A DNA stretch of 26,688 nucleotides from a bacterium (GTDB lineage: Bacteria; Spirochaetota; UBA4802; UBA5550), in contig JAAENB010001230.1 of the NCBI GenBank assembly GCA_024224995.1, forward strand, positions 1 to 26,688, written 5' to 3'. A program made the translations under genes and the position numbers. Positions 1 to 7,422 of the stretch are shown here, one piece after another. The notes under the pieces are model-generated. The model worked only from the letters and a program-made list of their open reading frames with translations, was not told the origin of the DNA and ran no database searches. Within the stretch, counting starts at the first letter, position 1, and the number at the start of each line of letters is the position of its first letter.

Positions 1-279
1 AAGTTTGTAAAAAAACAGGCACACGCTCATAAAGCTCATGAGGCTCTCTTAAAAGAAAAGAACGCCGATTCCGTAAAAAAACAAGCCATCCTGGATAAGT
101 TAAAAGAAGGAACTGCTCTAAGCGCCGGCGAACGCAGCTTTATTGAAGGGGTGAGAAAAAAAGTAAATAATTCCGATAATCTCTGCGCGGAAGTCGACTT
201 TCATCCCGGGGACGATCACTGTATCCGCTGCGATAATGATCCTGACTGCTTTATCCGGGAAGTGGATCAATACCCCTGA
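1..279 (+). CDS. C-terminal part of an unknown protein with a Cys-rich tail (5' truncated)
   Basis: An open frame enters from the left edge and runs 92 codons to a TGA, so the start lies outside the window. The visible part is a charged, Lys/Glu/Ala-rich helical stretch, including KEGTALSAGERSFIEGVRKK, followed by a short tail with four cysteines (LCAEV, then DHCIRCDNDPDCF). The CxxC plus flanking cysteines could bind a metal, but the spacing matches no family I recognise. The protein is probably cytoplasmic and no function is assigned. About 150 bp of AT-rich DNA separate it from the next gene; I see no clear terminator there. Confidence 0.6.
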   Translation, partial: KFVKKQAHAHKAHEALLKEKNADSVKKQAILDKLKEGTALSAGERSFIEGVRKKVNNSDNLCAEVDFHPGDDHCIRCDNDPDCFIREVDQYP

Positions 280-344
280 TTTAGCCGCAACATCGCTCTT
301 TTATGGCGTTTTTTCATGTTTTTTTCGTATTTTTGAATAATTTT

Positions 345-373
345 TTGTCCGGAATTCAACTTTCGTTTGTAAT
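345..373 (+). promoter_or_regulatory. Predicted sigma-70-type promoter for the STAS gene at 433
   Basis: TTGTCC (345-350) and TGTAAT (368-373) are separated by exactly 17 bases. This would start a transcript near 380, leaving about 50 nt of leader before the ATG at 433. It is an eye-matched consensus only. Confidence 0.4.
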
Positions 374-432
374 ATTTCTTTGCAAGACCATTTAAAAACC
401 AATTTTGGAGATTTAAACAAGGAGACGTTACA

Positions 433-732
433 ATGAATACAAAGATGGACAAATGGACTTTTCCCGAACAGGTAAGCATTACAGATGTACCTTTATATGA
501 CAAGATGCTGAAAGAACAGGAAAAAAATAATCAGATTGTTTTTGATCTGAGAAATACATCCCAGATTCATGCGTCATTCATCGGATTTTTATTAGAAGCC
601 AAAGCGGAAATAAACCAGAGAGGAAATGAATTTATACTCCTGCTTTCCGCAACACTGGAAGGAGTTTTTTACATGCTGAATCTATTTGATTATTTTTCAT
701 CAGAGATCTTTCTTGTGTTTAATGAAAGATAG
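433..732 (+). CDS. STAS-domain protein (anti-sigma factor antagonist-like)
   Basis: This 99-aa single-domain protein has the STAS layout: a beta strand giving IVFDLRNTSQIHASFIGFLL, then helix, strand and helix. The conserved loop after the strand normally holds a phosphorylatable Ser or Thr; here it reads IHASFIG, so one Ser is available but the usual Asp before it is absent. In partner-switching systems such proteins bind an anti-sigma kinase or a sensory partner. A GGAG ribosome site lies 8 nt before the ATG. The gene is convergent with a second STAS gene (750-1103), 17 bp away, which suggests both belong to one signalling network, though no kinase or phosphatase is in the window. The family call is fairly secure; the partner is unknown. 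Confidence 0.65.
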   Translation: MNTKMDKWTFPEQVSITDVPLYDKMLKEQEKNNQIVFDLRNTSQIHASFIGFLLEAKAEINQRGNEFILLLSATLEGVFYMLNLFDYFSSEIFLVFNER

Positions 733-733
733 A

Positions 734-763
734 CCGGGTTTTGCCCCTGCTACAGGGCAACGG
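734..763. terminator. Hairpin at the junction of two convergent STAS genes
   Basis: TTGCCCCTG and CAGGGCAA pair around a CTA loop with one bulged C, and an outer CCG/CGG extends the stem. It overlaps the minus-strand stop codon at 750-752. There is no good T-run on either side, so it may only weaken transcription or protect 3' ends. Confidence 0.35.
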
Positions 764-1103
764 ATTCGGAAAAAGAGTCAAGAGCTTCTTTTTCCGAATA
801 GTAACTATCAACAAAACTTGTTATTTTAACCATATCAAAGATTTCCTTGACATTACTGTTCAGATTGCATATTTTTGCTATCCTCTTTCCCCCTTTAACA
901 AACTTAAGCGCTCGAAAGATTTCACCGATATTTGTACTATTGATATACTGAACATTTTTTAGATTTAATAAAATATTCGATTTGGGAAAATTCCAGATGA
1001 TATCATCCAAAAGCGCTCGAAAATCCTGAGAAGCCTGGATATCCAGGCTTGAAGGCAGATAAATTATATGGATGTTATCGACTATTTTAACTTCAAAATT
1101 CAT
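750..1103 (-). CDS. STAS-domain protein (anti-sigma factor antagonist-like)
   Basis: 117 aa. The frame stays open upstream, but the ATG at 1103 is chosen because AGGAG lies 8 nt before it and the STAS domain starts there (MNFEVKIVDNIHIIYLPSSL). The core has a strand NILLNLKNVQYINSTNIGEI, where Ser56 of INSTNIG occupies the usual phosphorylation loop, and then the helix and strand order of the family. It probably acts as a cytoplasmic phospho-switch that binds an anti-sigma kinase or similar partner. It faces the STAS gene at 433-732 and is read from its own promoter at 1206-1235 with a leader of about 95 nt. No cognate kinase is visible. Confidence 0.7.
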   Translation of the reverse strand: MNFEVKIVDNIHIIYLPSSLDIQASQDFRALLDDIIWNFPKSNILLNLKNVQYINSTNIGEIFRALKFVKGGKRIAKICNLNSNVKEIFDMVKITSFVDSYYSEKEALDSFSESVAL

Positions 1104-1205
1104 TATACAAACTCCTATATTTGACGCAGAATTTTTTTTAGTTTTTTTATCTTTATATAATAAAGAATATAATACAGTATAAGGGAAATACAAATAAAAT
1201 ATATA

Positions 1206-1235
1206 ATTATACACACTAAAATAGCAACCGGTCAA
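1206..1235 (-). promoter_or_regulatory. Predicted sigma-70-type promoter for the STAS gene at 1103
   Basis: On the minus strand TTGACC (1235-1230) is followed after 18 bases by a perfect TATAAT (1211-1206). Transcription would begin near 1199, giving a leader of about 95 nt. Confidence 0.6.
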
Positions 1236-1260
1236 GGACCTTTTTCTCTCAAAAAGAGAC

Positions 1261-1278
1261 GCGGCGCTAGCGCGCCGC
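1261..1278. repeat. GC-rich perfect inverted repeat
   Basis: GCGGCGC and GCGCCGC are exact inverse complements around a TAGC loop. This is a 7-bp, all-GC stem in otherwise AT-rich DNA. It sits between the divergent STAS promoter and the RNA-ligase gene and would lie in the ligase leader if that transcript starts upstream. It could be an operator or an RNA hairpin; no T-run follows. Confidence 0.5.
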
Positions 1279-1377
1279 AGAGTGGTGGAGGAAAGATCAG
1301 GCTTCTTCCCTGACATCGTACAGAGGAAAAGAGCAAAAGAGCAAAAGAGAGAAAAATTTTTAAAAAGAGATAATGAA

Positions 1378-3027
1378 ATGAAGAAAAAATCAAAATTTTG
1401 GTTTGGGTCGGAAGATTCAATAGATGAAGATGTGGTATACCGGTTTGATGAGATGCCTGTGGCAGTAGAGTGTAAAGAGTTTTGTGATGGGAAAGAAGAG
1501 AACAGGAATATAATAGTTATTAAAGAAGGGATTGTGCAAGAGACCTATAAAGGGCTGCCCGATGAAATGAATAATGCTCTTTTTTATACTTATCAGCATC
1601 ATAAACAGGAGGATGAGCTGCCGGTAACAAGGGCAGTTAACAGGATCGTACCGTTAAAAGTGGTGCGGGCAATAAGGTCGTTGTTGTCGATGCTTAGCTC
1701 CGGACCGCAGAGAGCGGAAATAAAAGCGGCGCTGAAGTCCGGGAATTTTATGCAAAGGAAAGAAATGCTGGCCGGACTCGACTTAAGCCCCATAGCCGGA
1801 GACAGGGAAGCGCTAAAAGTCGCGGCATTTCAATTCGGGCAAACTCAGGCCCTGGTGGAAGGAGTGGAGCTCTATACCAAATCGGGAATCTCGGAACGGT
1901 ATCCCGAACTGGCAGGGTACCTGGCCCGGAATGATAATGATACAGGTAAACTGGCCCGGTTTAAAGAACAGTTCCTGGAAAGTATCGCGGGGGTATATAC
2001 CAGGCAAAAAGGAACCCTGAATCTTTTTTGCTATGAGAACGGCCCGGCCATGAAAGACTGGAATTGGTACGCGCGTCAATCCAGGGGAATGGTAATAGAT
2101 ATGAAAAAAGAACGCTGTGTCTATTACCCGGCAGATAAATTTTTTCGAATAGGAGAAATGCCCGAAAGCAACCTGGAAAATCTGCCTTCAGTTGAAGGAG
2201 TGGAAATAGTGGAAAAAGTGGACGGGTCCATGATATCCTGTTTTAAATATAACAACAACATAGAGTTCCATTGTAAAGGAAACTTTGATGTGGAACAGTC
2301 AATAAAGGCAGCGCAAATATCAAAAAAATATGATCTCAGCGCCCTGGACTTTGACCGGTATTATTATGTATTTGAAGTAATTTACCCGGAGAACAGGTAT
2401 CCCAATGGAATGTGCGTAAGCGATTACGGCAGGGATGAAAAGCTTGTGCTAACCTGTATGCGGGATCGAATGACCAATGAGATGATCTCCTATGAACAGG
2501 TTATACAAGAAGCGGAAAAGTGTTCAATGCCCTTCCCGGAAGTAAAAAAAGGAACACTGGAAGACGTACTAAAGGAAACAGGGCAGCCCGAAACGAAACT
2601 GGGAGAAGAAGGATACGTCGCACGGTTTTCAAATGGATTGTACGTGAAAATAAAATATCCGGCATACATGGAAGTACTCAGATTGGCAAACGACCTGCGA
2701 TCGAACCGCTTTATAAAAAGATACCGGACCTTTAGCCCTGAAGAGCAGCAGGCATGTCTTGAAATATTGCCCGAAGGGTTTCGAGCGGTGGCGCTTTCTC
2801 ATCTGGAAAAACTTAATGCAATAGGGCGGGAAATAATTGAATCATTTGAAGCCATTATAAAAGAAAAAGAGAAAGAATTTCCGCAGTATGTGCTCGACTG
2901 TGTACCGCAGGAGTTCCAAAAAACGCTCTTTCTTCACTGGCGAAAGAAAAATACTACGGAAGAAGTGGAGGGGCTGGCGGCAAAGATCTATTATGGGAAA
3001 ATTTCGCTGTTAAATATTAACCTCTGA
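1378..3027 (+). CDS. T4 Rnl1-like RNA ligase fused to an N-terminal nucleotidyltransferase-like domain
   Basis: 549 aa from the ATG at 1378; the frame is open from 1282, but those residues are low-complexity. The second half has the covalent nucleotidyltransferase motifs of ATP-dependent RNA ligases in order: motif I KVDGS with the AMP-accepting Lys280, motif III FHCKGNF, motif IIIa YVFEVIYP (Glu333), motif IV EEGYV (Glu411) and motif V VKIKYP (Lys424, Lys426). Upstream SRGMVID also fits Rnl1-type enzymes, which seal 5'-phosphate to 3'-OH RNA ends. The N-terminus has GSEDSIDEDV (Gly10-Ser11, Asp16-x-Asp18), reminiscent of the polymerase-beta-type nucleotidyltransferase motif, followed by about 180 helical residues. 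A third catalytic acid is not evident, so that half may be inactive or may bind RNA. After motif V an additional helical region of about 120 residues remains. Likely RNA repair; the substrate is unknown. The SD is weak. Confidence 0.8.
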   Translation: MKKKSKFWFGSEDSIDEDVVYRFDEMPVAVECKEFCDGKEENRNIIVIKEGIVQETYKGLPDEMNNALFYTYQHHKQEDELPVTRAVNRIVPLKVVRAIRSLLSMLSSGPQRAEIKAALKSGNFMQRKEMLAGLDLSPIAGDREALKVAAFQFGQTQALVEGVELYTKSGISERYPELAGYLARNDNDTGKLARFKEQFLESIAGVYTRQKGTLNLFCYENGPAMKDWNWYARQSRGMVIDMKKERCVYYPADKFFRIGEMPESNLENLPSVEGVEIVEKVDGSMISCFKYNNNIEFHCKGNFDVEQSIKAAQISKKYDLSALDFDRYYYVFEVIYPENRYPNGMCVSDYGRDEKLVLTCMRDRMTNEMISYEQVIQEAEKCSMPFPEVKKGTLEDVLKETGQPETKLGEEGYVARFSNGLYVKIKYPAYMEVLRLANDLRSNRFIKRYRTFSPEEQQACLEILPEGFRAVALSHLEKLNAIGREIIESFEAIIKEKEKEFPQYVLDCVPQEFQKTLFLHWRKKNTTEEVEGLAAKIYYGKISLLNINL

Positions 3028-3126
3028 AACCAGCTTTTCCAGCTCTCTAGCCTGCTTGCTCAAATCTTCGGTAAATTCAATAACCCTGGAACCGGCCTCA
3101 GCCAGGTCATGAGCCATGGTGGATAA
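3010..3126 (-). pseudogene. Possible decayed C-terminal end of a methyl-accepting chemotaxis protein
   Basis: In one minus-strand frame about 38 residues, LSTMAHDLAEAGSRVIEF then TEDLSKQARELEKLVSEV, end at a TAA. This heptad-like pattern with a final LEKLV resembles the last helix of chemoreceptor signalling domains. Upstream the frame loses the pattern at once, and no good ribosome site precedes the internal ATG (3117). It overlaps the end of the RNA-ligase gene by 18 bp. I read it as a remnant left when sequence was replaced; a short coiled-coil peptide or chance is also possible. Confidence 0.35.
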
Positions 3127-3180
3127 TTTCGGGTAAATTGCCAAAAAAATTGTCAAATTTGGAACTTTTTCCCATGTGAC

Positions 3181-3209
3181 TTGACTTTTTGGTTGATGAT
3201 AGTTATATT
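3181..3209 (+). promoter_or_regulatory. Predicted sigma-70-type promoter for the barrel protein at 3254
   Basis: TTGACT (3181-3186), a 17-base spacer and TATATT (3204-3209) form a near-consensus promoter. The start would be near 3216, about 40 nt before the ATG. Confidence 0.65.
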
Positions 3210-3253
3210 TAATGGATGCCTAAATTTGTAATTAATGATATGTAAATATATAG

Positions 3254-3877
3254 ATGAAGAGAATATCAACATTTTTAACTGTTTTGCTTTTTTTATGTTC
3301 AGTCGATGTTTTTGCGTCGGAAAAGATGCGCTTAAAAGAGGAACAGAGCTCAGATGAACAGGAAATAGCCTGGAAAACAGGTATACCCGGTGGAATTGAG
3401 CTGACATATAATCTTTTTCTTCCTATTGAAACAGAATTTAGCAGTTTTTATACCGCTCTTCATGGTTTGTCTGTGGACTATGTTATGGAGCCTATATGGA
3501 ATGGACTCGCGTTACAGGGCGGAATGTACTTTGTAATAAACGGTCATAATAAGAGTGATAATACCTATGTTTTTTTTAATTCTTATTCTATAGGGGCCAG
3601 GTATTGGTTTCCGAAGATCAATATATCGGGTTCCTATAACCTGTATCCTTTTGTTGGAACGGTATTACGGCTAACCTGGCTCTGGGAAAAGGGACCGGGA
3701 GAATATGCCAATTTCCTGGGATATGGCGGAGATGTTTTCCTGGGAGCAAATCTAAGTGTATGGGATAATATTGATGTTATACTCCGGTACAATCTGGAGT
3801 TCTGTAAAGTAGCTGATGACTCAAGTACCGACATTAGCGGCCATCTCTGTGCTTTAGGAGTACTGTTTAGATTGTAA
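3254..3877 (+). CDS. Probable outer-membrane beta-barrel protein
   Basis: 207 aa. It starts with a signal peptide (MKRISTFLTVLLFLCSVDVFA, cleavage probably before SEK). After a charged linker of about 25 residues, the rest alternates hydrophobic and polar residues with many Gly, Tyr, Trp and Asn in strand-like blocks, and ends GVLFRL with a hydrophobic last residue, as outer-membrane barrels often do. Size and composition fit an 8-stranded OmpW/OmpA-like barrel, but no named family motif is visible. A strong promoter lies upstream and the SD is poor. It is followed by three more exported proteins in the same direction, with gaps too large to assume one operon. Confidence 0.55.
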   Translation: MKRISTFLTVLLFLCSVDVFASEKMRLKEEQSSDEQEIAWKTGIPGGIELTYNLFLPIETEFSSFYTALHGLSVDYVMEPIWNGLALQGGMYFVINGHNKSDNTYVFFNSYSIGARYWFPKINISGSYNLYPFVGTVLRLTWLWEKGPGEYANFLGYGGDVFLGANLSVWDNIDVILRYNLEFCKVADDSSTDISGHLCALGVLFRL

Positions 3878-3949
3878 TTTTTTATCAATTTTTATCAAAA
3901 TGAGGAAAAAAAGCAGTTCAATCGTATTTGGATGTATTATATTATAATT

Positions 3950-5422
3950 ATGAAATCAAAAATAGCAAAATGTTCGTTTTTTCTAATAATCCTGATGATA
4001 CTTGGAGCCATGAGCTCCTGTCAGGGAAATTTCCTGGATATTTCAAGGAAACGGCAATTCTGGGTGATAGATCACCGGTATTCTGATTATAAAACAAATT
4101 CCAATGCCTGGTATAAGATCCTTACTGTGAAAAAGGCCGAAAACGACCATGTAATAGTCTATGTTGATGTTGACAAGCCGGGAATTACCGAAGAAATCGC
4201 CGAAACCCTGGCAAGAGAATTCAGCAATACAATCTACCCCACAGTAACACAAAATTTCGCGACTCCCTTTGATTTTGATGAGAACGGAAAAACAATACTC
4301 GCGGTTTATGACATCCAGGATACCTATTTTACCACATACACCGGATTTATTGGCGGCTATTTTTTTGGCACTGATCTCTATTCCGAAGCATCTGTTGATA
4401 ATTATAATGATAAATACGGCGCGTCATTGCATACAAATGAGGGCGATATTTTATATATAGACTGTAATCCGGCCGATATAACATCACCCGATGCCTGGAG
4501 AACTATTTCCCATGAATTTCAGCACCTGGTAAATGCTTCATATTATATGCGCCATAAATCGAGCAGCAATTCAACCAATACCTGGTTAGATGAAGGGCTG
4601 GCAGAAGCGGCAAACCATATGTGCTATGGTGTTGTTGAAAAAAGGGTCGAATATTATAACTTTATATTGGATGATTATATACAGAGCGGACACCCGCTCT
4701 ATTACTGGTCCACCAATATGATGCCCAATTATTCGCTCTCCTATCTCTTTTTTCAGTATCTTAAATTTCAATCAGACGCCGGAGACGCTATTTTCAAAAA
4801 AATTATTCAGAGTCAATATGGAGATTACCGGGCCGTCATGGACGCAATCGCGGATGACGCGGAGCTTTCCGGATCGAGCTGGGGTTCTTCATCAGAAGAA
4901 CAGTTAAACAGGATTCTTTTGCGATGGTATGCCACAAACGCGGGAGTTTCTAATGATGACAAGTACCGGTATTCCAGTGATATTTCCTCATTAACCAACC
5001 CGCCTGCCATGAAACTCTATACGAGTACCGGAGTTACCTTACAAAGCGGCGGCGGGATTGTGAAATCAATGAATGGAAATTTTAATAGTCCTGTTTCCGG
5101 GTATGCCTATTTAAGTGTTGATACCGATGGATCAGATGAAGATTATACTATGGCTGATGACGGTAAATATGGGAACAGGGACCGTTTCGTGGCAGTAAAT
5201 ACGGTCTATAATTCCAGAGCTCATAACGGAACATATTCATCCTTACCCTTGACCGTTCTCTATCCTGAAGATGAGGGCTACGAAGAATATGTTCAGGAAG
5301 AAAGCAACTCCAAAAAAGCTTCAGCTTTTATATATGTTGAACCGCAGAAGATCGATTTTAATATGCCGCCGGATATAATGGAAAAATTACGGGAAGACGA
5401 TAAAGAATTACAGCAGAATTAA
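3950..5422 (+). CDS. Secreted lipoprotein zinc metallopeptidase, M30 (hyicolysin)-like
   Basis: 490 aa from the ATG at 3950; an ATG six codons upstream is less suited to the signal peptide. The N-terminus is a lipoprotein signal ending AMSSC, with Cys24 as the probable lipid site. The catalytic motif HEFQH gives zinc ligands His188 and His192 with catalytic Glu189. WLDEGLAEA follows, and its Glu215 is the likely third ligand; this HExxH plus DEGLAE arrangement is typical of M30-like peptidases. A region of about 200 residues with beta-like Gly/Ser/Asp-rich sequence follows and ends in an acidic tail. It would act on the outer face of the envelope or in the periplasm. TATAAT lies just upstream at 3943-3948 but its -35 is unclear. 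Peptidase identity is good; subfamily is inferred. Confidence 0.75.
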   Translation: MKSKIAKCSFFLIILMILGAMSSCQGNFLDISRKRQFWVIDHRYSDYKTNSNAWYKILTVKKAENDHVIVYVDVDKPGITEEIAETLAREFSNTIYPTVTQNFATPFDFDENGKTILAVYDIQDTYFTTYTGFIGGYFFGTDLYSEASVDNYNDKYGASLHTNEGDILYIDCNPADITSPDAWRTISHEFQHLVNASYYMRHKSSSNSTNTWLDEGLAEAANHMCYGVVEKRVEYYNFILDDYIQSGHPLYYWSTNMMPNYSLSYLFFQYLKFQSDAGDAIFKKIIQSQYGDYRAVMDAIADDAELSGSSWGSSSEEQLNRILLRWYATNAGVSNDDKYRYSSDISSLTNPPAMKLYTSTGVTLQSGGGIVKSMNGNFNSPVSGYAYLSVDTDGSDEDYTMADDGKYGNRDRFVAVNTVYNSRAHNGTYSSLPLTVLYPEDEGYEEYVQEESNSKKASAFIYVEPQKIDFNMPPDIMEKLREDDKELQQN

Positions 5423-5516
5423 AAAATATGCTTAAAACATTTTTCTAAATTACCGAAAATTATAATGAATTGCCGTATACTCAAGATGGGAGTTTTCATG
5501 AATTATGAGGAATTGT

Positions 5517-6173
5517 ATGTTTAAGCGGATATTAATAGCACTTCTAATAGCCATTCCGGTTGGAACGTTTTCACAGAGTACCACTACAGGTACTGCTGCG
5601 GGAACAACTACGGCTGCCACAACAAAAAAATCAACTGTTGAAACTTCCATACCGGTACAGGCTCAGTACAGCAATAAATTCAGGATCAAAGATGTAACGT
5701 TTAGCAAAAAAATCGATCCAACGGGCAGAGGAGAATACCTGGAAGTAGAATTCCGCCTTGAGAATATGACCGATGATCCAATTGATCTGTATCTTTTCGT
5801 GATTGCTACCTATGAAAAAGCTCAAAGAAAGCTCACCAGCTTTGACAGGCCCATCCCGCAAAAAGACAGGATTTGGACTTTTGAACCCTCTCCCGATGAT
5901 AAAGCCAATTTCCAATATCCCGAAAAGGATGAAGAAGGAAAGGTAAAAAAGGATGAAGACGGCAAAGATAAGCTAATGTATATTAAATTCCCCCGCGATC
6001 CCAAAAAAGGTGAAGCCTATCACCTGAAAGGAGATGAAATCATACGGACCAGGCATTTAAGTAAATACCGTAAGAATTATTTCTTTTTTAATGAAGTCGC
6101 GATTCTTGTTTTCGACAAAAAGGGAAGACCGGCCTACCGGCAGCTGTATAATCTAAAGGGTTTTCGAAGATAA
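5517..6173 (+). CDS. Exported protein of unknown function
   Basis: 218 aa. The ATG at 5517 is preferred over 5505 because TGAGGA lies 4 nt before it and the signal peptide then starts cleanly (MFKRILIALLIAIPVGTFSQ). The mature protein starts with a low-complexity Thr/Ala/Gly stretch of about 20 residues, which may be a flexible linker. A folded region follows, with beta-strand patterns such as EYLEVEFRLENMTDDPIDLY that look like an immunoglobulin-type domain. A Lys/Asp/Glu-rich insertion sits near the middle (EKDEEGKVKKDEDGKDK). No catalytic motif or family is recognised. Probably periplasmic. Confidence 0.6.
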   Translation: MFKRILIALLIAIPVGTFSQSTTTGTAAGTTTAATTKKSTVETSIPVQAQYSNKFRIKDVTFSKKIDPTGRGEYLEVEFRLENMTDDPIDLYLFVIATYEKAQRKLTSFDRPIPQKDRIWTFEPSPDDKANFQYPEKDEEGKVKKDEDGKDKLMYIKFPRDPKKGEAYHLKGDEIIRTRHLSKYRKNYFFFNEVAILVFDKKGRPAYRQLYNLKGFRR

Positions 6174-6209
6174 AACATTTTCCTCTCTTTTTATTAAAAA
6201 AAGTTCAAT

Positions 6210-6237
6210 TTTACTTGTTATTTTCCAGCCGTATAAT
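6210..6237 (+). promoter_or_regulatory. Weak predicted promoter upstream of the gene at 6313
   Basis: TTTACT (6210-6215), 16 bases, then a perfect TATAAT (6232-6237). The -10 is strong and the -35 is only partial. Confidence 0.35.
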
Positions 6238-6262
6238 TATATTATAAAGAATTTGATGTTTT

Positions 6263-6289
6263 AACAGGAATGGGAGCCTTATTCCTGTT
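6263..6289. promoter_or_regulatory. 9-bp perfect inverted repeat in the leader of the gene at 6313
   Basis: AACAGGAAT and ATTCCTGTT flank a 9-base loop. It lies between the predicted -10 at 6232-6237 and the ATG, so it could act as an operator or leader hairpin. Only three Ts follow, so terminator function is less likely. Confidence 0.4.
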
Positions 6290-6312
6290 TCTGAGTATGC
6301 GCACCGGTTTTA

Positions 6313-7422
6313 ATGGAAATGACAAAACATAAACAAAATACATTCATAATTATCTCTACTCTTATAGTGCTTATTGGTTTTTCCACTGTGTTTTCCTTCG
6401 CCGATAATCTTAAGTATGATTGGTCGGAATATTATTATCAACCCGGGGTAACAAACATAAAGAATGTTAACGGGAAGTTTTATGCCTATATTGTTCTTTT
6501 ATTCAATGAGAACCCCCATTTTGTGAATTTGATCCAGAAAGACAGTATTCCGCTAAAAGTAATTGGTAATGAAGGGTTTCATGTTAAAGAATACAAGCGT
6601 TATTTGAATTCAATGCGGCATCCCGCTCTTAAAACCCTTGTAAGGACAATGATGGATATCTATCTTGAGCCTGCCAGGTACAGTGACGCGCAATTAGGCG
6701 CGATCCAGAAGCAGCTCTCAGGGAAAAATATTGTACTCCGGTTTTCCAGGGATAGAAATCTTGGAGTGGAAAAAATAATCCTTGATTATTGTATTTTTGG
6801 AAAAAAAATAGGGGTAACAATAAAGCATCCTTTTTTTAAGACAAAAGAAAAAATATATAATATCCAGCCCTTTATTTATTATGATGAGTTTTCAACAAGC
6901 AACTCCACTTTTTATTTCGATATGATTTATATTAATCCGGAAGAAGTTCAAAATGATTATATTATCGCGAAAAAAATAATGAATGGGAAAGACGTGAAAT
7001 CCATGTTTTTTGTGGGATCACGGGTTACCGAAGATATAAAGAAATGCCTGTTAAAAGCTTTTGTAAAGAATTCATCGATTAAAGATGAGATATGGAAGAT
7101 GTTTATTATTCATGAGCTGACCCATAAGATATTAAATAACCGGTATAATTATTTCGACCAGGTTTCCGGAGAGGAACTCTCTTTGTGCAGCACGATCTAC
7201 GCGAATCCCTACCTGGGAATCTCGGTAATGTATAGTTATTTAAATTATAACGCGATTAATCCTCATCGAATAGCAGCAATGAACCTTGTTCGATTTATTG
7301 GAAACAAAACCGGTAAAACCGCTATTTTAAAAGATCCCTCCCTGGTAAAAAAACTTCCCCGGGAAGAGATCAGGCAAATCTCAAAAGAATACTTTGTGTC
7401 TGTTATCAACAAATTTAAATAA
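6313..7422 (+). CDS. Exported HExxH zinc-metallopeptidase-like protein
   Basis: 369 aa (the ATG at 6319 is an equally possible start). It begins with a signal peptide or anchor, FIIISTLIVLIGFSTVFSFA. Most of the protein matches no family I know. Near the C-terminus FIIHELTHKIL gives a classic HExxH site (His267, Glu268, His271). The following SGEELSLCSTIYANP could carry the third zinc ligand (Glu of GEE). It would be a periplasmic or secreted protease, or a protease-like protein. It is the second HExxH protein in this run of exported genes, but shares no obvious similarity with the M30-like one. Its 3' end overlaps the convergent nfo gene by 8 bp. Confidence 0.55.
   Translation: MEMTKHKQNTFIIISTLIVLIGFSTVFSFADNLKYDWSEYYYQPGVTNIKNVNGKFYAYIVLLFNENPHFVNLIQKDSIPLKVIGNEGFHVKEYKRYLNSMRHPALKTLVRTMMDIYLEPARYSDAQLGAIQKQLSGKNIVLRFSRDRNLGVEKIILDYCIFGKKIGVTIKHPFFKTKEKIYNIQPFIYYDEFSTSNSTFYFDMIYINPEEVQNDYIIAKKIMNGKDVKSMFFVGSRVTEDIKKCLLKAFVKNSSIKDEIWKMFIIHELTHKILNNRYNYFDQVSGEELSLCSTIYANPYLGISVMYSYLNYNAINPHRIAAMNLVRFIGNKTGKTAILKDPSLVKKLPREEIRQISKEYFVSVINKFK

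Noticed and set aside
267..503. Basic minus-strand frame (78 codons)
   Set aside because: It covers the promoter and start of the STAS gene, has a low-complexity Lys-rich sequence from A/T-rich DNA and no ribosome site.
741..962. Plus-strand frame opposite the second STAS gene
   Set aside because: It is antisense to a well-supported STAS gene and has no recognisable domain.
1282..1377. Upstream extension of the RNA-ligase frame
   Set aside because: The added residues are charged low-complexity sequence, and the recognisable N-terminal motif begins shortly after the ATG at 1378.
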